Assembly: GCA_045605385.1 (NCBI GenBank)
Contig: JAZUPW010000031.1
Location: forward strand, 1 to 64,000
Direction: 5' to 3'
Source of the DNA: SIG607 sp045605385
Lineage (GTDB): Bacteria > Bacillota > Clostridia > Oscillospirales > Acutalibacteraceae
DNA: 64,000 nt
The notes below the pieces were generated by a model that had not been told where the DNA came from, ran no database searches, and was given only the letters and a program-made list of their open reading frames with translations. Both the position numbers and the translations under genes were made by a program. This document shows positions 59,872 through 64,000 of this stretch, one piece after another (position 1 is the first letter of the stretch; the number at the start of each line of letters is the position of its first letter).

Positions 59872-62679
59872 TTAATAAACTACTATATCCTCGTTTTCGT
59901 TCTGGTAAAGCCTTACGTAATCTATTGCATAATCAGCATATCCGTTTTCAAGTTTTGTTTCTTCTGCGTGTGTAATATACATCCAGTTGTTCCAACACAA
60001 ATAGTAATAATCGTGGAAACATTCCATACCTGGATACTCTTCTGAATAATCGTTTGCTTCATCTATATAAATAGTATAATAACAATATCCGTCTACGTAA
60101 GCCTTTAAATACTCAGGAGTCCATTCAAAACCGTAAATATGGTATTCATTCTTTAAGTTTACGTCTTTTGGGAAAGTAAATTTATAATTACCCTCGTGTT
60201 TGCTTACGTCGGTACCCGTACTATACTGACCAACTGCGCCCTTGTAGCCATCATACCACTTGCCAACCGAGAAGGTAAGACCTCTTGCCTGCCACCAGGT
60301 TTCAAAAATATCTATTTCTCCGTAATACCTGAAATTTTCAGGCAAAAGTTTTTTATCAGGCTGCATCCACCAACTGTAAAACATATAATACCCGTAGTCT
60401 AATTTTGCGCGCATTTCAAGATAACCGTATTTAAAGGACATTCTGTCTACAGTAGTAAGACTCGGCGCGGTTTTAAACTTATTGGTAGCCTCGTCTTTTG
60501 TAAGACGAAGTACCAAAGCGCCATCTTTTAAGAAATAATGTTCTTCATCGTTTGCAAATCGCAAAACATCCCAATCGGGTGCCATTGCATGAACGCCTGT
60601 GTTAAGTCTGTCATCAAGCTGTTTTGTATCGGTTTCATTTTCAAATTCAAGATTCCATACAAGGTTTCTCTTCTTATCGTTCGTAAGCGTGTAATTGCCT
60701 TCGTTATGGTAAGCATTAAGAACAGCAACCTCTTTTACCGTATAACTTAACGGATCGCTGTATACTGTGTATAAATTTACACCCTTTTTGTAAACAATAT
60801 ATCCCCTTGCATAAAAACGCTCGGTATTATTATAATCACCGTTTATTGCCTTAATACCGCTCACACAGGCAGAATAACAAAGCTGTTCTTTTGCATCATC
60901 ATAGCTTTTTACATTCCAACACTTGTAAAGTTCTGTTGTGTTTATATCGTAAACGTATTTCGAATCAGCATCTTCGCGTTCAATTTCATTTTCACCGCTA
61001 ATGCCTTTGGAAATTAAAACACCTCGAGAAACAACCTCATATTGTGAATTTCCAAAAAACACGTTTTCACCATTGGTTGTATCGTAGGCAAAATAAAATC
61101 TTAACGCCTGAGTTTCATTCGCACTTTCGGTTTTAAGCATTGAAACACCGCCCTGTAATAAAGGGTTAATCTGTTTTACTTCAATGCCTTTAATATCAAG
61201 GTTGCAATTTTCAGAAACAAAAGTATTCAAGCTTAAAACCTGTAAAAAATTGTTGTCAATATAAGCGCTCAGTTTCGGCGTGGTTATATAAAAAATAACC
61301 TTGTTCTTACTTTGCGTAGCGCGTAAGCGTAAACTCTCACTTTTATTAAAACCGGTTTCTAAATAAAGTTGTGCATATCCCTCGTTGTTTAAAGAATTGT
61401 CGAAGGTATATTCAAGCGTAACCTTATATTCCGTATCAGGCTTAACGGTAAACTGTTCACCGTTTTCTTCATATAAAATCTCATTATCAAGATAAACAGA
61501 AGCGCTTTTCTTGTATTCCGTCATTTTTGCATAAAGCGTTGTTTTTTCTTCAAATACAAACGATGACGGTGCAGGCATTTTCGAATCAGCATCAAAATAC
61601 CAACCCTCAAAATAATGGCTGTCGGTGTTCTCTGCAGCATAATCAACCGTGTAAAGACTACCGCTTTCAACGTTTTCGGCAACACTTACAACTTCACCGT
61701 TTGCAACGTATCTTACGTCAGAATCATATTCACCGGTTACAGTAATATTTTTTATTTCAAGTGCATTTGCGTTGTTTTTTGCGCCAACGTTAACGTAAAT
61801 ACCAAAAATCGGCAAATAATCAGCATTTTCTTCTCCCGTTTTAACGGTATAAGTAACGCTCCGCCAATCATTAAAACCACTTTCAAGTATATTATAATCT
61901 TTCGAATCGGCAGAATTTTTACTAAACCAATACTCATAACCGGTTACAAGATTATAATCCCAACGTCTTGTAAGCGAAGACGTATGACCTGTGCGCAAAA
62001 TTCTACCTTCATTTAACTTGTCTGCGTTCACGCCCTGCGCAAAATCTTTTTTAAATCCAAACACAGGCTGTAAATGAATTCTTGTTTCAATGCTCGGTAT
62101 TCTGTACTCAACGGTTATTTCATAAGTTTTATTCCACTCACCTTTAAGCGCAACGCCGTTATTATCAAATAGCCACGCAACACCCTTGCCGTTGTACTGT
62201 CCCGAGGTAAACCTTGTATACGGTGCATCTTCACCGTAATAAATAAATTCTTTAGGCCCGTAACCACCGTTCACTTCATAATCTATATAATGGTAATAAT
62301 TGTCGTTATATGTATACGGAAACTGTATTTTGTTATCTTCAAAGCATTTGCTGTTTAAAATAACCGCGTTTTTATTCATTAAATACTTATCGTTAAACAC
62401 CGCATATAAATTATTGGTTTCATTATTTAATAAAAATCCGTCGTTACCAATAAAATTACCGTTATCATCTCGCCAACCAACAAATATTTTACCTTTAGGA
62501 ATAGCTGAGGGAAAACGGTCCGGAACAAAAGTATCGCCAATAAGTAGTTCGTTTACTTGCGTTTCTTTTATTCCGTTAACAATATACACAACTTCGGTAG
62601 TGCCATTTGCCAACGCAGGTACGTTTACAAGCGAAAAAATCATAACCAGTAAAACAAACAAACTTATTGTTCTTTTCAT
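59872..62679 (-). CDS. Secreted GH16-type glycoside hydrolase, paralog
   Basis: This 935-residue protein parallels the gene downstream of it across most of its length: signal peptide (1-24), InlB-like repeat FVGWRDDNGNF, carbohydrate-binding-like beta regions, a second FEGWYFDADSK repeat, the shared YDTTNGENVFFG region and a C-terminal GH16 domain with YYGEIDIFETWW (Glu788, Asp790, Glu793). It is about 125 residues shorter, mostly through loss of one stretch in the middle (the part around NNWWCYRILVGAYG in the paralog). The frame opens at 62739, but AAAGGGG and the signal peptide support the ATG at 62679. Own promoter and terminator. Confidence 0.9.
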   Translation of the reverse strand: MKRTISLFVLLVMIFSLVNVPALANGTTEVVYIVNGIKETQVNELLIGDTFVPDRFPSAIPKGKIFVGWRDDNGNFIGNDGFLLNNETNNLYAVFNDKYLMNKNAVILNSKCFEDNKIQFPYTYNDNYYHYIDYEVNGGYGPKEFIYYGEDAPYTRFTSGQYNGKGVAWLFDNNGVALKGEWNKTYEITVEYRIPSIETRIHLQPVFGFKKDFAQGVNADKLNEGRILRTGHTSSLTRRWDYNLVTGYEYWFSKNSADSKDYNILESGFNDWRSVTYTVKTGEENADYLPIFGIYVNVGAKNNANALEIKNITVTGEYDSDVRYVANGEVVSVAENVESGSLYTVDYAAENTDSHYFEGWYFDADSKMPAPSSFVFEEKTTLYAKMTEYKKSASVYLDNEILYEENGEQFTVKPDTEYKVTLEYTFDNSLNNEGYAQLYLETGFNKSESLRLRATQSKNKVIFYITTPKLSAYIDNNFLQVLSLNTFVSENCNLDIKGIEVKQINPLLQGGVSMLKTESANETQALRFYFAYDTTNGENVFFGNSQYEVVSRGVLISKGISGENEIEREDADSKYVYDINTTELYKCWNVKSYDDAKEQLCYSACVSGIKAINGDYNNTERFYARGYIVYKKGVNLYTVYSDPLSYTVKEVAVLNAYHNEGNYTLTNDKKRNLVWNLEFENETDTKQLDDRLNTGVHAMAPDWDVLRFANDEEHYFLKDGALVLRLTKDEATNKFKTAPSLTTVDRMSFKYGYLEMRAKLDYGYYMFYSWWMQPDKKLLPENFRYYGEIDIFETWWQARGLTFSVGKWYDGYKGAVGQYSTGTDVSKHEGNYKFTFPKDVNLKNEYHIYGFEWTPEYLKAYVDGYCYYTIYIDEANDYSEEYPGMECFHDYYYLCWNNWMYITHAEETKLENGYADYAIDYVRLYQNENEDIVVY

Positions 62680-62710
62680 ACCTATTCCCCTTTCGCAAAT
62701 ATATATTTTA

Positions 62711-62739
62711 ATTTTATACCATATTATTCTAAATGTCAA
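62711..62739 (-). promoter_or_regulatory. Promoter of the second GH16-type gene
   Basis: On the minus strand TTGACA (62734-62739) and TAAAAT (62711-62716) are 17 bases apart, about 32 bases before the chosen start. Confidence 0.75.
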
Positions 62740-62747
62740 ATCAAATG

Positions 62748-62780
62748 GAAAGACCGACAGGTAATACCTGTCGGTCTTTC
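62748..62780 (-). terminator. Terminator of the third GH16-type gene
   Basis: A 15-bp perfect stem (62748-62762 with 62766-62780) and 3-base loop, about 36 bases after the stop codon of the gene at the window edge. Confidence 0.82.
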
Positions 62781-62815
62781 CGAAATAAAAGAAATATGTG
62801 TGTGAAAAAACTAAA

Positions 62816-64000
62816 TTAATACAAAACTATTTCTTCGGTATCTTTATTCTGGTACAGTCTTACATAATCTATTATGTAATCAACGTGATCTTCACCGAAA
62901 CCGTCTCCATCGGGGTCATCACCTAACCAATACTCCTCTAATGCATCTTCATAAGCAAAGTTATTCCAGCAAAGATAATAAAAGTCGTTAAAGCACTCCA
63001 TACCCGCATACTGAGAATTATATTCTTCATCAATTCTTATAGTATGAGTTAAAACGCCGTTTACATAAAACTTAAAGTATTCAGGAGTCCATTCCATACC
63101 GTAAATCTGATACGAATTATATTCATCAGGCTTGCCGAATCTGTAACCCATTTCGTGAACTAAAGAACCGTAAGGAGCCACAGGATTATAGTCATGATCC
63201 CATTTCATAATTGTAGTTGAAAGATTTTGAGCGTCACCGTATACTTCAAAAATGTCAACCTCGCCATAATACTTAAAATCATCTGCAAGTAAACGCTTAT
63301 CAGGTTGCATCCAGAAGGATGGGAACATAGCTGTTGTGAACGGAACCTTTGCGCGCATTTCAAGATATCCATACTTAAATGCCATCTTACCGTCGGTTGT
63401 AAGACTTTTTGCCGTAGTGTATCTCACAGGAGCGTCTGTGCCGTTATCCTTAATGCGCAACGTCAAATTGCCATCTTCTATAAAAATGTTTTCGCGGCTT
63501 GGTGAAACAGAAAGTATTGTACTGTTTGCGCTTGGTTCCATTGTAGTTGTATCGGTTGTTATTTTGTCATAGTCACTTTCGCCGTTAAACTCAAGGTTCC
63601 ATACAAGCGAACGATTTCCTGCAGCTATAGGAAGATTTGATTCCCCCGGTGCAAAATTACCTTCGTTATGGAAATTATTAAGCGCAGCTATTTCAGCAAC
63701 AGTATAGTTACTTTCAGTAGTATAAAGTGTAAACTGTTCGCCGTTAATTTCAACAACTACGTAACCTTTAACGTAAAGGCGCTTAGATACATTGTATGAA
63801 CCATTCTCAGAAGCAAAATCCTTAACGTAAGAAGAGAACCAAAGGTTAAGAGTACCATCTGTGTTTTGCTTTGTTGTCCAGCACTTTGTAAAATTGTTAG
63901 TAGACGTTCCAACTATAGCATTACCAATATTAGTGCGGGAAACAATGGTTTCATCATTTACCCTAGAGCCGTTTGCGTAAAGGAAGCCTCTTTCAACAAT
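62816..64000 (-). CDS. Third GH16-type protein, N-terminus beyond the window
   Basis: The frame is open to the right edge, giving the last 394 residues of a longer protein. The fragment starts with IVERGFLYANGS, continues with the shared region (WTTKQNTDG, YTVAEIAALNNFHNEG, RSLVWNLEFNGES) and ends in GH16 with YYGEVDIFEVYG, the Glu-Asp-Glu catalytic set. It differs from its two neighbours by an acidic insert near the end, EEYWLGDDPDGDGFGEDHVD, which resembles a calcium-binding loop. By analogy the missing part should hold a signal peptide and InlB-like repeats. Confidence 0.88.
   Translation of the reverse strand: MVERGFLYANGSRVNDETIVSRTNIGNAIVGTSTNNFTKCWTTKQNTDGTLNLWFSSYVKDFASENGSYNVSKRLYVKGYVVVEINGEQFTLYTTESNYTVAEIAALNNFHNEGNFAPGESNLPIAAGNRSLVWNLEFNGESDYDKITTDTTTMEPSANSTILSVSPSRENIFIEDGNLTLRIKDNGTDAPVRYTTAKSLTTDGKMAFKYGYLEMRAKVPFTTAMFPSFWMQPDKRLLADDFKYYGEVDIFEVYGDAQNLSTTIMKWDHDYNPVAPYGSLVHEMGYRFGKPDEYNSYQIYGMEWTPEYFKFYVNGVLTHTIRIDEEYNSQYAGMECFNDFYYLCWNNFAYEDALEEYWLGDDPDGDGFGEDHVDYIIDYVRLYQNKDTEEIVLY

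Overview
The window looks like chromosomal DNA of a low-GC Firmicute of class Clostridia, probably an anaerobic polysaccharide user of the Oscillospiraceae/Ruminococcaceae kind. This is inferred from the SRP RNA-dnaX-ybaB-recR order, a T-box before ileS, a class B sortase, a glgB-glgC-glgD-glgA operon, dockerin-like C-termini, GH16 proteins with Firmicute signal peptides, and AT-rich intergenic DNA with near-consensus sigma-A promoters. No 16S gene is present, so the species is unknown.

Bases 1-18860 are an accessory island. They hold, in order: single-gene units of unknown function (a putative winged-helix protein, a BspA-like leucine-rich repeat protein, small proteins including a tandem paralog pair); an McrBC-type restriction pair (4284-7956); a convergent four-gene minus-strand operon (12579 to 7994) encoding a possible HNH protein, a dGTPase-like HD hydrolase, a PD-(D/E)XK nuclease and a DUF2779 protein that joins a Cas4-like and a DEDD-like nuclease domain; and a six-gene plus-strand operon (12702-17937) encoding a SLOG-fold DUF2493 protein, two Cys-containing unknowns, a PPP-type metallophosphatase, another unknown and a strongly shortened PolC-like DNA polymerase. 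The island ends in decayed mobile-element genes (TnpV and DUF3791-like remnants) that abut the 3' end of a tRNA-Pro gene. These two operons are the best candidates for an undescribed, probably anti-phage, system.

Bases 18861-31723 are mostly housekeeping: tRNA-Pro, T-box-controlled ileS, topB plus sortase B, a five-gene operon (beta-helix acyltransferase-like, NUDIX, RING-like membrane protein, zinc-ribbon protein, YjjG-type nucleotidase), and the SRP RNA-dnaX-ybaB-recR-DUF896 unit. A dockerin-bearing lipoprotein with LamG and beta-propeller-like regions (31758-34697) lies opposite a divergent AraC regulator.

Bases 35722-42014 carry the ribosomal/secretion cluster in two transcription units (rpmG-secE-nusG-rplK-rplA and, behind its own promoter and L10 leader, rplJ-rplL), then a YycJ-type metallo-hydrolase and murA. 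SecE has a large membrane extension. Bases 42162-64000 encode an ABC exporter, a VanW protein with a repeat tail, a secreted Ig-like dockerin protein, uppP, the glycogen operon, and three tandem related GH16-type secreted proteins, the last cut by the window edge. Extracellular glucan degradation, sugar storage as glycogen and envelope functions therefore sit side by side.
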